This document shows positions 22,583 to 34,069 of a stretch of 64,000 nt of DNA, piece by piece. The stretch's first letter is position 1, and each line of letters begins with the position of its first letter. The stretch comes from Earliella scabrosa (lineage: Eukaryota; Basidiomycota; Agaricomycetes; Polyporales; Polyporaceae): the NCBI GenBank assembly GCA_022605405.1, contig JABYQQ010000004.1:1674001-1738000 (forward strand), read 5' to 3'. The notes under the pieces were generated by a model that was not told where the DNA came from, made no database searches, and saw only the letters and a list, made by a program, of their open reading frames with translations. The translations under genes and the position numbers were made by a program.

Positions 22583-22591
22583 CAGGCAGCG
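22583..22591 (+). repeat. 9-bp target-site duplication, right copy
   Basis: CAGGCAGCG, identical to 20967-20975. The preceding G is shared with the inverted-repeat end, so the duplication could be read as 9 or 10 bp. Confidence 0.8.
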
Positions 22592-22729
22592 TCGCCCGTG
22601 GGTTCCCATCTCTCCAACGGCCAGCTGCGACCCCCGTCGGCATCGCAGCGACCACGCCCGGGGCGGTGGGAAACGCTCTGCTCTCATCCCGCCACGTCAG
22701 CCTGATTCCCCACGCGTCCCGCTCGATCG

Positions 22730-22735
22730 TATAAG
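22730..22735 (+). promoter_or_regulatory. TATA-like box of the PDI gene
   Basis: TATAAG lies 96 nt upstream of the PDI ATG, a usual distance in fungi, and just outside the transposon end. Confidence 0.45.
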
Positions 22736-22825
22736 TCCGCGTCTCACTTGCTCGTCCCCGACACAGACCTTGGCTTCAACCTCAGCGTCCAGCTCTCGAC
22801 ATCTTCCACGCAAGACTCGAGACCC

Positions 22826-24546
22826 ATGCAGCTCCGTTGGTTCGCGCTCGTCGTCGCGCTGACGCCTTCGCTGGCGTCGGCTGCGCTCTTCCCGAAGGAC
22901 AGTCTCGTGAAGCAGATCGACGCGAAGGGGTTCAAGAAAGTGATGAAGGAGAACGTGAGTGCCATGTCTCTTCAAGCACGGACCCTTCGTTTGTGGGCGT
23001 ACATGACCCCACCGCGCACGCGCACACGCACACTGCCCTTCCTGCGATCTCCTCGTACGGTCAATGTCGTCAGGCTGCCCGTGCCGAACAAGCGCCCATG
23101 AGAAGTGGTCTAGAGCATCGGCTGATTCTTCCACTCACAGGCAACGTCCGTCGTCGCCTTTGTGGCACCATGGTGTGGGGTAAGTTCTTGAGCTAGCCAA
23201 GTTGGTTTGCGGACGCTCACCGAAGCACCAGCATTGTCAAAAAATGGCACCAGAGTTCAGCAAGGCCGCGCTTGGCGTGTACCCCATGATTCCGTTCTAC
23301 GCTGTGGACTGCGACAAGCAAAGCAATAAACGGTTGTGTGCAGAGCAGGGCGTGCAGGGCTTTCCTACCGTCAAGGCATGTCTTCTTCCAGCGCCGGTTC
23401 AACCGACATTAAACGCTTCTTTTGCGTCCCTTAGCTATTTCCGCGAGGCAGCAAGGAGAAACCTAAGGACTTTGATGGTCCCAACCGGAGCGCGAGCGCG
23501 TTCTACTACTTTGCAATTCGTGGCATCCCGCACGGCGTCAAGAAGATCTATCATATAGAGGACCTTCCCGCTTGGGTTGAGGAGGTGCGCTATTTCCGGG
23601 ACATCTACCCTGTCGGCTCGGCGCTAACGGCTCGAGCAGAACAAACAGTCTCCGCGCGCCGTCCTCCTCAACCAGGGCAAGAACATTCCCCTTCTCTGGC
23701 AGACGCTTGGGAACGAGTACAAGGACCAGATCAAGTTCGCCATTCACCGTGATCGTCGAGGGAAGGGCTCGCTCTCGTTGGGCTTGGAACAGGGAGAGAA
23801 CGGCTCGTCCAAGGTTCTCATCTATCCTGCAGGGTCGACAGAGTTTGTTCGCTACAACGGTACGTGGCCGTTGGGGTGTCGCGGATCCGAGGTGGACGCC
23901 GCTGACGGCGAACTCCCAAACGTGTCCTGCAGGCATCCAGAAGCACGATTCTCTCTCCAAGTTCTTCGACTCTGTTCTCGATGGCACCGCGGACCTCACG
24001 ATCGTGAACAAGGAGGCTGCGGCGGAGGAGTTCGTCCCGGATGAGGAGATGCTCGAGATCGAGCGCAAGCAGGAGGCGCAGCGCATCGCGCTCGCGCACG
24101 GCGGCTACTCGGACATCATCGACTTTGAGGAGGCCATCAAGAACGGGGCCGGCGCCGACTTCCACCAGAAGCACGGCTTCCCGGGCATGATGGGCGGGCC
24201 CCCACCGAAGAAGGCCGAGGCGGGGGAGGAGCAGAAGGGCAAGGAGGACGACGACCCGATCCACAGGATACTCAAGCACCAGCAGGAGGCGGAGAAGCAG
24301 GAGCGCGAGAAACCCAAGATGGCTAAGACGGACGACGCGCAGGTCGCATTCAAGGCCGAGGAGACAGGGCACCCGAGGACACCTGTCGCAGGCGAGGCCG
24401 CGAGTGCAGCCGCGACGGACACACCTGCGTCTGAAGCGTCGAGCCCAGTCGTCGAGCCTGAGGCGCCGTCATCGTCGGTCGCGGAGGAGGCACCTGTGGA
24501 GACGGAGGAGGCCAAGGTTTCAGGGCACGTCGCTGATGAACTGTGA
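22826..24546 (+). CDS. ER protein disulfide isomerase (Mpd1/PDIA6-like, single thioredoxin domain)
   Basis: It catalyses disulfide formation and rearrangement in the ER lumen. Six exons: 22826-22954, 23141-23179, 23232-23375, 23435-23584, 23640-23859 and 23933-24546, 431 residues. A signal peptide (MQLRWFALVVALTPSLASA) precedes a thioredoxin domain with active site APWCGHC (C55, C58); intron 2 falls exactly between CG and HC. The cis-Pro region reads GVQGFPTVKLFPRG. Intron 3 uses a GC donor (GCATGT), required to give PTVKLFP. A second, inactive thioredoxin-like region follows. The C-terminal 130 residues are acidic/Lys-rich then Ala/Ser/Pro-rich, ending ADEL, an HDEL/KDEL-type retrieval signal variant. 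A stop follows directly. The right transposon arm lies 244 nt upstream. Confidence 0.92.
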
Positions 24547-25963
24547 TTGACCGTTTGGGGTGGTGTTGGGATCCTTTCGCTGTGAAGTGGGTGAACGGCT
24601 CGTGTGTGTAACTTATGGTGACGCTCAAACATCATTCTGCTGTAACAGGTTGTAGGTAGTTATGCCGTCAAATTGGGAAGGCCGTATGCTCCGGGTGCTC
24701 GTCCTTGATCGAGCGTGGGCAGGCCGTGTCGATCGACCGAGATGTCAAGTAAGCTTGCGAGATGCGGGATACCCACGCTCTGTGATCGCATTTCATCATC
24801 GGCGAGGCAAGGCAGGTTATGGCATACTCCTTCCGAGAGGCCGGTGGAACCATCGAAGCTGCTCGCGGGAGGCAGATGGGTATACCACGCCAAACCGGTC
24901 TGCGCGTAGATCGCGCAGTGGCCACTGGCTAGGTCGTCGAAGTTGGAGATGCCATCTTTACGTGGCCAGGACTTCGCGATGGGGAGGAGCTTTGTGCGCC
25001 GTAGGTATTTTCGCGCAGCAACGCAGTCGCACTGGCGACTCACGGCGCAAAGCTCCTCTGGCTGCCATACAAATGTTAGCGCGGCTTAGGCATCAGACCT
25101 GTGCCATGCCCACCTTCGGACTGAGATGTAGTCAAGGTGCCGAAGGGGTTGGCCTTCTAATGCAGAATCGATGCACGGTCCCCGCCCCGGCGACAGAGTT
25201 TCCTCGCGCACGATCGGGGCAAAAGCTGCGGTGTGTGGTCGAGTCCACCGCGCGGGCGCGGCCCGCGATGGGCAGCATCTCTCGTCTCTTTGGCACGTAT
25301 TACGAGCGGGTCGACTTGGGCGCGAAGCGAACGCGTGGTGTCGAGACCCCTGATTGAGAAGGATTGAGAGAGGAAACTTTTGGCTACCGGCGACGCAACG
25401 TAATCTGATTCGTCTCCGGGTCATCCACACACGCCTTCGAAGGCATGGCAGAGCCCGTGGGCGAGGAGATCATTGCGGCCGTGCTCCAACGCCTCGACCG
25501 CGCGGGCCGGCGGGGCTGATCTGCTCCCGAGCGGTGCCATGCTTTCGGTCTGAATGACGCGCCTGCCGTCCGTTTGCGGACGTACGTATATGAACAAGGG
25601 CGTGAAGCCATCTCCGGAGAGGCGGTTCTTGGGCATCTGCGTACTGACTACTTCCCTCCTCGATAGGATACAAGACTGCCCAAAGTGTGAAGCCAGAAGG
25701 GGGGCCGCAACGTTCCCTCCAAGTCCGCGAACGAGCACGTCGAGGCGATCTCTCTGTGTCCTGACCATGACCGTGCTGCCGTCGGACGGTGATCCAGCTC
25801 TGGAAATCGTGAATCGTCGCCTAGGTGGTATAAGTATGGCAGGTCCCGTCGCTCTGGACGAGTCAGCTCGCCGCCTGCCAACGCCCGGTCCTATCCTGCA
25901 CCCGTCCCTCCCAGCAGCCTACTCATCCACGCTCTCGTCCGCCCTTGTATATATCCTGCAGAC
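24547..25963. other. Intergenic, nothing supported
   Basis: This stretch of 1.4 kb has overlapping open frames on both strands in GC-rich sequence (24662-25357 +, 25421-25768 -), none with a motif or consistent splice partners. A TATA-like box for the next gene is at 25829. Confidence 0.4.
25829..25836 (+). promoter_or_regulatory. TATA-like box of the 25964 gene
   Basis: TATAAGTA lies 135 nt upstream of the start codon at 25964. Confidence 0.35.
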
Positions 25964-26462
25964 ATGGCCAGGTCGAGCCAGGACCCGTCGCAGCCTCCAT
26001 CCCAACCGCCCCACGTCCAGTTCACCCACAAGTTCCGCGTGAACCCGACGAAGACGTACTCGGAGCGCATGACGGCTACGCGCAGCGAGCTGCGCCAGGT
26101 CATCAAGGAGAAACTCTGTGAGCGACACAGTCCTTCGTGAACCGGCTCTGTGCGTGTGCTGACATGCATCCATAGGCGCCATTACTGGTGAACCGAACGC
26201 GGCGATGCGATGGAGCAGGGGCTCATACATGCGGGACGTCGTCGCTCGGTACCGCGTCCGCATCGAGGGCTGGCCTCTCGATGACGCTCCGTTCACCAAC
26301 TTGAGCAACATCCCGAACCTCCCCAAGTTGGAGCTCCTGCTGGCGGGCTGGAGGTCCGGTGCCATCTACTTCCGCAACATCACGGAGGAAGAGTACGCAG
26401 TCATGGCCGCGGACCCCTCCCCTTGGATCGGGGCGGCCGGCGACGACAACACGGAAGACTGA
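25964..26462 (+). CDS. Small uncharacterized protein
   Basis: Two exons, 25964-26117 and 26176-26462, joined in phase 1 across a 58-nt intron, give 146 residues. A Gln/Pro-rich start (SSQDPSQPPSQPPHVQF) is followed by a basic, ordered-looking core: RSELRQVIKEKLCAITGEP, RGSYMRDVVARYRVRIEGWP, then a segment ending LLLAGWRSGAIYFRNITEEE. The end is acidic (GDDNTED). The core, with several aromatic and charged residues, looks like a compact DNA- or protein-binding fold, but I do not recognise it. It has no signal peptide or membrane segment. Coding support comes from the clean splice junction and a sharp change in composition at the stop. Confidence 0.7.
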
Positions 26463-28148
26463 ACCAAAGCGGGGCTGGCGCCGTGCGTCTTCCCTCTGAA
26501 CTTGATCCTCTTGGTGAGTGATGCATCGCGCACCCCGTTCCGTCCCCCCGACGAGGGCTAACACCGAGTGCCCCACCCCCAGTCTGGCCTTGCTTCTTCC
26601 ACGGGTTCTAGGTTACCAATCGATTGGATTTGGGATGCTCTTCGATTGGCTCTCCTCGTATTATGTTGCCCTCCGCGTTTCTGGCACCTGTAAAGTATTC
26701 GTGACCCAGTAATCTAGGATCGAGTGTGCACCTCCTTCTCTTGGCGTTCTGGAAAACGCGCTCGTGTGAGTCGCGCGTTAGCTGTCGACGTCGTCGTGTG
26801 GCAATCTGCACTCTGCGAATCGGGTGGGACGATCCACCGGGACCTGGGACGGTGCTTTTGCAGGCTGGTGCCAGTGAGCGCCCACCCGCCGACGTCAAAA
26901 GGGAGGACGGGCAGTGCCTTGTGTAAGGTTGTGTACAACCTGTGGCGGTATCACCTGTCGCAGATTAAGCTCAAGCACGACAAGTCCCAGTCCACTTTGG
27001 GCGTGTCGTGCCTCTGCTGGCGTGGGGCTATCCCGTGGACGAGATCCCCGCGATTCTCAATTCAAGTTCGCGGGTCGGCAACTCCCGCACGAACGGGGCC
27101 CACGCAGACTGACGGAGGACGTGCTGCATGTATCGATGTCGGCCGATGAGCAATTGCAACTGATGATTTGCGGATCAACACTGCACGCGTCCTCCGCGCT
27201 GAGGGTATAGAGGGAGATGCGCCAGCCTGAGAGCGATAGCATCTCAGGTCAATGAAAATACACTCATTGTCGGCTCGTCGTCGTGACATTCAATGAAGTG
27301 CAGTAATGAACAGGCCAAGAGGAACAGCGAAAAGTCCCCTCTCCGACTGAATGCCACTTGGCTGCCCGTGGCAGAATGTTATCGGAGCGCATGGCCGACA
27401 TTGGTCGCCTGCCCACTACTGCCCATGGAGACTCGGACGTCTAAGTTTGATCGGGGTCCTACTTACTCGTGGCCAAACGTTACCGTTCGGATTGTGGGCT
27501 AACCCGTCGGCCGGCCACCTTGACGCTGCCACGGAGGCGGACGAGCCTGTACTCGTACATCCCGACAGCTTGGCGGACGAGCGACAGTGCGGCGTTCAGG
27601 TATGCGCAGACCATATGTATTGTACGGAGGGCGGAAATGGGATGCGCGCAGACCTGCAACCCTGTCGCCAGTCCAGGGTCGCCTTTCTATGGACCTGACG
27701 AGCGGGCTGATTCACATACGGGCTTGTACGTCTTCCGGCGCACCACGCTCGGAGGCAATATCAGAGTGGAAGGCGAAGGCGGGGAGCGTGATTCATCGAT
27801 CCCGCAGGCGCGGTTTTGCAGCGCTCTGTGGGGCCGCGAGCAGGCACTTCTCCCGCGTGGCTAGGCAGCGATAGTCTACTCCGCGGAGCTTCTGCAGAGG
27901 GACTCTCTCGGATCATCCCCCTAACCAGGCAAGTCAGGTTTCCCGAGCGAGCGCTGCGCGACACGCGCTACTATTCACTAGGCCCAGGAGTTCGGCGAAT
28001 TTGACTGCGACGGCGAACTGGGTGAGAACAGCGAACCGCAACGTGATACGGTGATCCTGCGCAAGACGTCGAGGGCGATGGCACGATAGCAATTGAGGAA
28101 GCAGACGCGTGATTACAAATAAGCAGATACGGGACGACCGGCCGTGCT
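26463..28148. other. Intergenic, nothing supported
   Basis: This region lies between the small plus-strand gene and the 3' end of STT3. Frames such as 26724-27149 (+) and 27469-27864 (+) are open by base composition only. Confidence 0.4.
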
Positions 28149-31100
28149 CTAGACAATCGCTCTCCGCCTCGCGAGCGGCTTGGACTTCTTCCGCTTCTTG
28201 CCTTGCTCGAACGCGTTCGCCGACTTCAAGTCTCGGCCGAGCGGATCCTCCTTCTTGACCTGGTAGATTCGGACCTGCATACCCGAGCATATCACAGGGG
28301 CCAGTCAGCCGTCGGGCACGTCGCATACGCCGATGTTTCGGTGTGAGACTCACAATCCAGTTTTCAGACGTAAACGCTTCATCTGCAGGACATGGAACCG
28401 ATAAGCACATGCACAGGTCAGCGGCCAAAAAGGGGTGGGGCAGAGGGAGCTTACCGAGGTAGTCGAGCGTAGGGCCCGTCTTTGGGACCTGCTGACCACG
28501 CACACGGTCGACGGCCTGGTTGCCGCCGAACAACTCAGCGAAGCTGTGCGCGAGACGGCGTGTAGCGAAAGAGATCAGTATGGGGCATGCCACCAACACG
28601 CCAGAGACGCCAGATGACCACGCACCGATAGTAAGACATTTTGTACATGAGGCTGTTCTTCATAGCCGGGGCGGCTGCCTCGTCGACCCTGTACTCACCC
28701 TTGGGCGTGAAATAGTTGGGCTCCTGAATCTCCTCCGGCCACACACCCTGGGCGATGCGGACCATCCACAAGAACTTGTTGATGTCGTCCCCAGAATAGC
28801 CAATGAGCCCGCCAAATATGATGAGCACATAGTCGACATCATGCTTGCGTAGTATCGGGTACGCCACTTCCTCCGGGCTGGACATCGCCTTCCCCACGGT
28901 AGCGATGTGCGCTGTGAGAGTAGTCAGCACAATTTAGACTCCTAGCCAGAGATGAAGATGGATGAATGATAAAAGGTTGACTGACTGTTATTCCACGTGT
29001 TGTTATCCACCAGCGTTGGCCTGTCAGCCATACCGGCGATCTGGTACCCGTAGTCCCACCAGCTCATAACGACAGCATCCTGGGGCGTGTTCTGTCGGAG
29101 CCAATAGTACGCCTCGCGGAAGTCGTCGATGATGTGCTGGCTTCCGTCGGGATTCTGCGACGCCAGGACCACGGATGGGGATGAGTACGCGGTCGACGTG
29201 ACGTACGTGCAGTGGAGGACGAAGAAGAGGAGCATGCCCAGAGCGTTCGCGATGACGAGCGCACGAGTGTCGAGCCCGAAGATACCGCGTGGCTTTGTGC
29301 TCTTCCCTGACGGCGATATAGCGGCCACAAAGCCTGACGCAAGCCCGACAGAGCTCGAGGCCTCCGAGGCCGCCGCCTTCTTGGCCTTCTTGCTCGTGGC
29401 CGCCGACCCTGACGCAGCCGAACTGCTGTTCGCGGGAGAATCAGCAGGTGTCGGTTCGGCCTCGGCAGACGGCACAGGGGCTACGGCAACATCGGGCTCA
29501 ACGGGGTCGAGGTATGTGTCCAGGAGGGATGAAAATGCGACCGCAGCGGACACGCAGACGACGGGTGTGAGCGTGAGCATCAGACGGACCATAACACCCG
29601 CAAAGTAGCTGGCCACGACGGCGTAGATGATGACAAACAGGTGCTCGTCGCGCAGTTCACGGAAGCAGAGGACGACACCAGCCGGGAATAGGAAGATGAG
29701 TAGTTGCAGATCCATGAAGAACGATGGCCATGCGGTTGGCTGATGCTCCGAGACTGAGGCGATAATGGGGATGTACCTGTGAGAAGATAGCCATATGAGG
29801 ATCGAGGTGGCGCACTGGACGGAAAACTTACTTTTTAGCGTAGCCGGTGTCCCACAAAGAGTAAAACCGACCGGTCCAGGGCGCGATCCATCCCTTGTAG
29901 GTGAGGCCGGCGAAGGCGAATACACCAAGCACGCCGATGACAATGACCGACCCAAAGAGGATGCTCTGGAACTGCCGAGATGAGACGTGGGTCCGGACGA
30001 GCTCTGCGAAGGCGACGATCTGAAGTAGGCCGAATACACCTGGTGAGGGGAATATACGGCATGAGCAGCTGCGACGAGAAGCATGTCGAGAACATACCCA
30101 ATGCCGCCATATGTTCGCTCGTGCGGACCGGCTGGAAGCCGACAAAGGGCACCTGCATGCTAGCCAAGGTACCGATCGCGTACCACGAAGAGTACGCGAC
30201 ATACAGACGACTGCTGAAACGACCCATGAGAATGAGTGTCAATGCATGCAACGGAATCATGTTCGTGATAAACGCATAACCGCCTGTGAAGTGTTGAGTG
30301 AGAATCACTGAGCGAAGATGGTACGAGATAGGACAGACCCCAAGCAGCGACCATGTAGAAGTAGAACAAGGCGGTGAGCGTCCCGAAGAGCACACTACCA
30401 GTCTTAAGCGCCTTGATCCAACAGAAGAATGTGAACATCAGCAAGAAGATGGCAATGGCCTCGTTGTCATATGAGCCGGCGACGGAACGAGAGATGTATC
30501 CGGGAGCAATGCCAATAAATGCAGCAGCCAGCAGGCCGGCACTTTCGTCCTTCATCTCCTTGGTGAACCTAGTGTCTGCGTGAGTCCACGTTGGCAAGTG
30601 AATTCTTGCAAGAACTCACATGTAAGTAGACCAGGCTGTTAGTGCACTGAAGCCAGGAGCAAGCAGAACACAAATATTGCGGATATCGACCGGCAGGTTG
30701 AGCGCATGAAGAACGTTGTAGATCACGCCGCTCGTCGCCATCAAGCCCGGGTAGATGGTGCCACCTACTACACGGCCGAGGGGATACCATGCTGTGTGAT
30801 CAAACCAGTTCCAGAACGCCTGTGACGGGGTTAAGCTCGAAGGACAGATACTTCACGTTGTGAGCAGGCACTCACATAGAAGCCCTTCTCTGCAAGCACC
30901 CTCGTAGCGCGACTGGACGGGACCATGCGCTCAATACCCCTCCGTGCAAGGTAATCCAATGCACTCACTAGTTAAACCAAGGGTCGCTAGAGCACGTCCG
31001 CTCTTCAGCGCACAGCCAGAAGTAGCGGTGATGTGTACGTACAACTCATGAATGATACTCTCGAAGTTGATGACCGCGAACAACCTCGAGGCGATTGCAG

Positions 31101-31200
31101 CTCCAGAAATGAGGGCGAGGGCGACGATGCGCAGCAGCGAAGAGGTATTCGTCACCGTCGCGGGCGACAGGTTGCTTGGAAGGGAGTAGGCCAACGGCAT
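28149..31200 (-). CDS. STT3: Oligosaccharyltransferase catalytic subunit STT3
   Basis: STT3 transfers the lipid-linked glycan to Asn-X-Ser/Thr sequons in the ER membrane. Twelve exons: 31200-31043, 30986-30969, 30912-30876, 30819-30620, 30568-30339, 30283-30098, 30039-29832, 29776-28986, 28911-28626, 28543-28455, 28382-28354 and 28274-28149, about 785 residues. All phases close. Diagnostic motifs: FDPWFNYR in the first lumenal loop, [27 protein letters not shown] in loop 5, the [10 protein letters not shown] catalytic signature, and [12 protein letters not shown] (DK/MI motif that reads the +2 Ser/Thr). About 11 hydrophobic segments precede WWDYG. An Ala/Ser/Pro-rich insert ([20 protein letters not shown], then KKAKK) enlarges a loop before it. 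The end is very basic ([16 protein letters not shown]). Exon 2 is only 18 nt and encodes the DPWFN metal-binding region. Divergent from the Bet1-type SNARE. Confidence 0.96.
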
Positions 31201-31513
31201 GGCCGGTGTCGGGGACGCTTTGCGCGTCGAGGTCGAAGACCAGGAGAATGGGAGGGAAAAGAGGAAGGAGAGTGAGTGTAACGAGCTGCTGAGCCCGGAC
31301 GCGCTGGACACGTCGCGCTGCTATCCTGGGAAACCACGTGCGCGCAGGTCATGAGCGCTCCCCCGACCTCAGCAGACGCCCAATCTCTCGCTGCCCAACC
31401 GCTACCATCCAATTGTCCCAAGTCCTGAGACGCTTCCTTTAACCTTACGCTCGGCCATCCTACTCTGTCAGTTGACTTACTCGATACACAATCTTTGAGA
31501 AGAGGCCGCGACC
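31201..31513. other. Divergent promoter region, STT3 / Bet1-like SNARE
   Basis: The 313 nt separate the two start codons and both genes act in the early secretory pathway, so a shared bidirectional promoter is plausible. No clear TATA box is seen. The STT3 frame stays open upstream to 31311, so a longer N-terminus is possible; the start at 31200 places the first membrane helix as usual. Confidence 0.4.
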
Positions 31514-31995
31514 ATGTCATCATCACGAGACGCGCGAGTGGAGGATACCTACGAGTTGCAGAACGACCAGAGGTTGGAGGATTTGCACTCCAAGCTTCGC
31601 ACATTGCGCGGTGTACGCTACGGACATGTACGTTCTGCCGTCTAGTATTGATTGCAGGCTTGCTAGGTCACCTCAGACATCTACGACGACGTGGAGCGTC
31701 AGAACTCTGCCCTGGATGACGCTGTGAGTTTCGTTCGTCCGGACTCATCGTCTGACCTATGCTCATTGCCCAATTTCCCGTATTCTACTTGTTGTGTGCA
31801 CAGCGGAATGCTTTTTCGTCGTTTGGTGCATCGCTCGCCCAGTCTTCCCGACGTGCAGGACAGGCGTTCGGGATCACGCCGGGAGGAGTCAAGCAATGGC
31901 GAACGATTGGGTACTGCGCCGCTGCTGTGATTGGGCTGTGGATTCTATGGCATGTATTCGGATGGTTCTGGCCTTCTGCACCCCCTTCTCCATGA
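31514..31995 (+). CDS. Bet1/Sft1-type Qc-SNARE
   Basis: This is a small tail-anchored SNARE for ER-Golgi or intra-Golgi membrane fusion. Three exons, 31514-31612, 31667-31723 and 31804-31995, joined in phase 0, give 115 residues, close to Bet1 and Sft1. After a short hydrophilic start, residues of about 20-85 form the SNARE heptads (LEDLHSKLRTLRGVTSDIYD, DVERQNSALDDAQNAFSSFG). Then a single C-terminal membrane anchor, WRTIGYCAAAVIGLWILWHV, with a brief lumenal end. The exact paralogue (Bet1 or Sft1) cannot be told from the sequence alone. Confidence 0.85.
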
Positions 31996-32344
31996 CCATC
32001 CTTCGTTCACGTTGAACGGCGTCGACTTGCTGGATGCTTATTATTGCCCCCTTGTATTGTATGTGTCATCATATTGCTCAACTATACCCTCAAACATACC
32101 ACGGTAGAGGCCCGAATTCATCCCCCGATATTCTGACCCGCCATGAATCTGTTCCGAGTCCCTGCGCCCAAATCCTGAAGTATTATGCCGAGTACCTAGG
32201 GTTAGGTGTTAGCCCATTACGCACTTCTTCGCTTACAAGGCTTGCAAGCGGTTCTCTGTTTTGCCACAGACTTCGTACCACGGCTATAGCCCGCTTGGTT
32301 GTGCCTCTAGACTTGTTGATCCTTACAGTGACTCCTTCACCAAC
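31996..32344. other. Short intergenic spacer
   Basis: About 350 nt between two co-oriented genes. It contains the 3' flank of the SNARE gene and the promoter of the UBX gene. No distinct motif seen. Confidence 0.4.
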
Positions 32345-34069
32345 ATGTCCGACAAAGACGTGCTTTTGAGCATGGGGTTTGACCCACAGCGCGTCGAATG
32401 TACGTAGGCTGCTCAGCCACACCAGATTTGAAGTTGGCTGAGTCCCTGTTCTACAACCCCAGGGGCATTGAAAGCGACAGGAAATCGCGGGCTGCAGCCA
32501 GCGATGGACCATCTCATTGAGAACGAGGGCAAGCCCGTCCCCGATCTCTCATCTGTGTCCGCGTCCTCCGGCTCAGCACCAAGTGGCGGCGCCAGCCCTA
32601 TGGACGTCGACGATGAGGACGACGAAGACCTTGCCGCGCTCAAGGCTGTGTACGGGAAGAAGGCGGGTGCTGGGGGCTCTGATGCGGGTGCGGGGTCATC
32701 GTCGGGAGCTGGGGACGCCGCAGGAGCTGAGGCGAAGAGCATCAAGTGCTCGATCTGTGGGAAGACGTTCAAGAACGTCGACCTCGCTAACTACCACGCG
32801 GAAAAGAGTGGGCATGACCAATTCGAGGAGTCTACGGAAGAGGTGCGTTCCCTGGTTGTATCCTCATAGTAGCATGTAGTCATGCTGGCTGTATATGTAT
32901 CGGGGATCACCCTGAGCCATGCGCGAAGAGCGATGGGGGATCCATCCATTCTCCTCCCGACTATCGTGACTGTGGTAGTCAAGTATCCCTCGTGCAGCTC
33001 ATGCAGAGCATGGATAGGGGCGGGCTCCACATGTAGTCGGATCCCAGTTACAACTACGGTGCTCGTACCCAGACATATTGACCTCGTCTATGCAGATCAG
33101 GCCTCTTACGGAGGAGGAGAAGAAACAGAAGCTTGCGGAGCTGAGGGAAAAGATGGCCGCAAAAAGGGCAGTAAAGGCGAAGGAGGATGCAAAGGAGAAT
33201 CTCGCGAACGAGGCGATACGCCGGAAAGCAGGCAGGGTGCGTGGAGCACCAGCGTCCGCCGTTGGGGCTATTATGCGGCAGTCCACGAACTAATTTATCT
33301 ATCATAGGACATGAACGCGATCCGGGAAGAGATGAAACAGAAGGAGCTGATTAAAGAGGCCGAGAAGAAGAGACAGGGTACGTCCGGGGCACCCCATACT
33401 CCGTCCGTCTCCTGTATTGACATGGATCATGGGACGGCGATGCAGAGAAGCTCGAGGATGCTAAGGCGCGAGCAGCGGTGAAGGCGCAAATTGAGGCAGA
33501 CAAGAAAGCACGGGCCGAGAAAGCTGCTCGCGAGAAGGCACTGCGAGAAGGGAAGCCGTTTGAACCGTCCGCGTCAGGCTCCAGTGCACCCGCTCCTGCC
33601 GCCGCCACATCGACGGCACCGAAGACCGCAGGGAAGGACTACCCCGAGACGCGGCTGCAAATCCGTATGGCCAGTGGTGGACAGCCATACACGACGACGC
33701 TCCCAAGCGATGCCAGTGCGTGTGTTTCGTGTCTGTCGTCCGGTCGCGCTGGAGCTAACGCCGATGCTTCGTACACAGCCTTGCGCGAGGTTGCAGAGTT
33801 CCTGGCGGGCCAGACACTGGCCGTGGACGTCGAGACGGTCAGCTTCTCGCTTACGTTCCCGAGGTGCGTGACTGTGGCCGAGGCGAGGTTGTTCATGCTG
33901 ACAGGTGGTATGCATGATGTGTAGGAAGACGTTTGCGCGATCGGACATGTCGCGGACGCTACGCGATCTGGGGTTGACGCCTTCTGCGGTGAGTTTGACT
34001 GAATCTGCTCGGCTGGTGCAGCTACTTAGTGACCGCTCCGGACCACAACAGGTTTTGATAGCTTCGTGA
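32345..34069 (+). CDS. UBA-zinc finger-UBX protein (UBXN1/SAKS1-like p97 adaptor)
   Basis: It links ubiquitinated substrates to the Cdc48/p97 ATPase. Eight exons: 32345-32399, 32463-32842, 33096-33236, 33308-33377, 33446-33715, 33779-33863, 33925-33988 and 34052-34069, 360 residues, phases all consistent. The UBA domain is at residues 1-40 (LLSMGFDPQRVEWALKATGN, then GLQPAMDHLIEN). A C2H2 finger follows at about 125-150 (CSICGKTFKNVDLANYH, then AEKSGHDQF), then a long charged coiled coil (EEEKKQKLAELREKMAAKRA). The UBX domain is C-terminal (YPETRLQIRMASGGQPYTTT; the signature FPRKTF loop that docks on p97; end TPSAVLIAS). The last exon is just 18 nt. Mammalian UBXN1 has UBA and UBX; the finger between them is typical of fungal and plant relatives. 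Confidence 0.93.

Noticed and set aside
22398..22862. 154-codon plus-strand frame before the PDI
   Set aside because: It runs from the transposon arm into the PDI leader; its mirrored twin in the left arm shows that it derives from the repeat.
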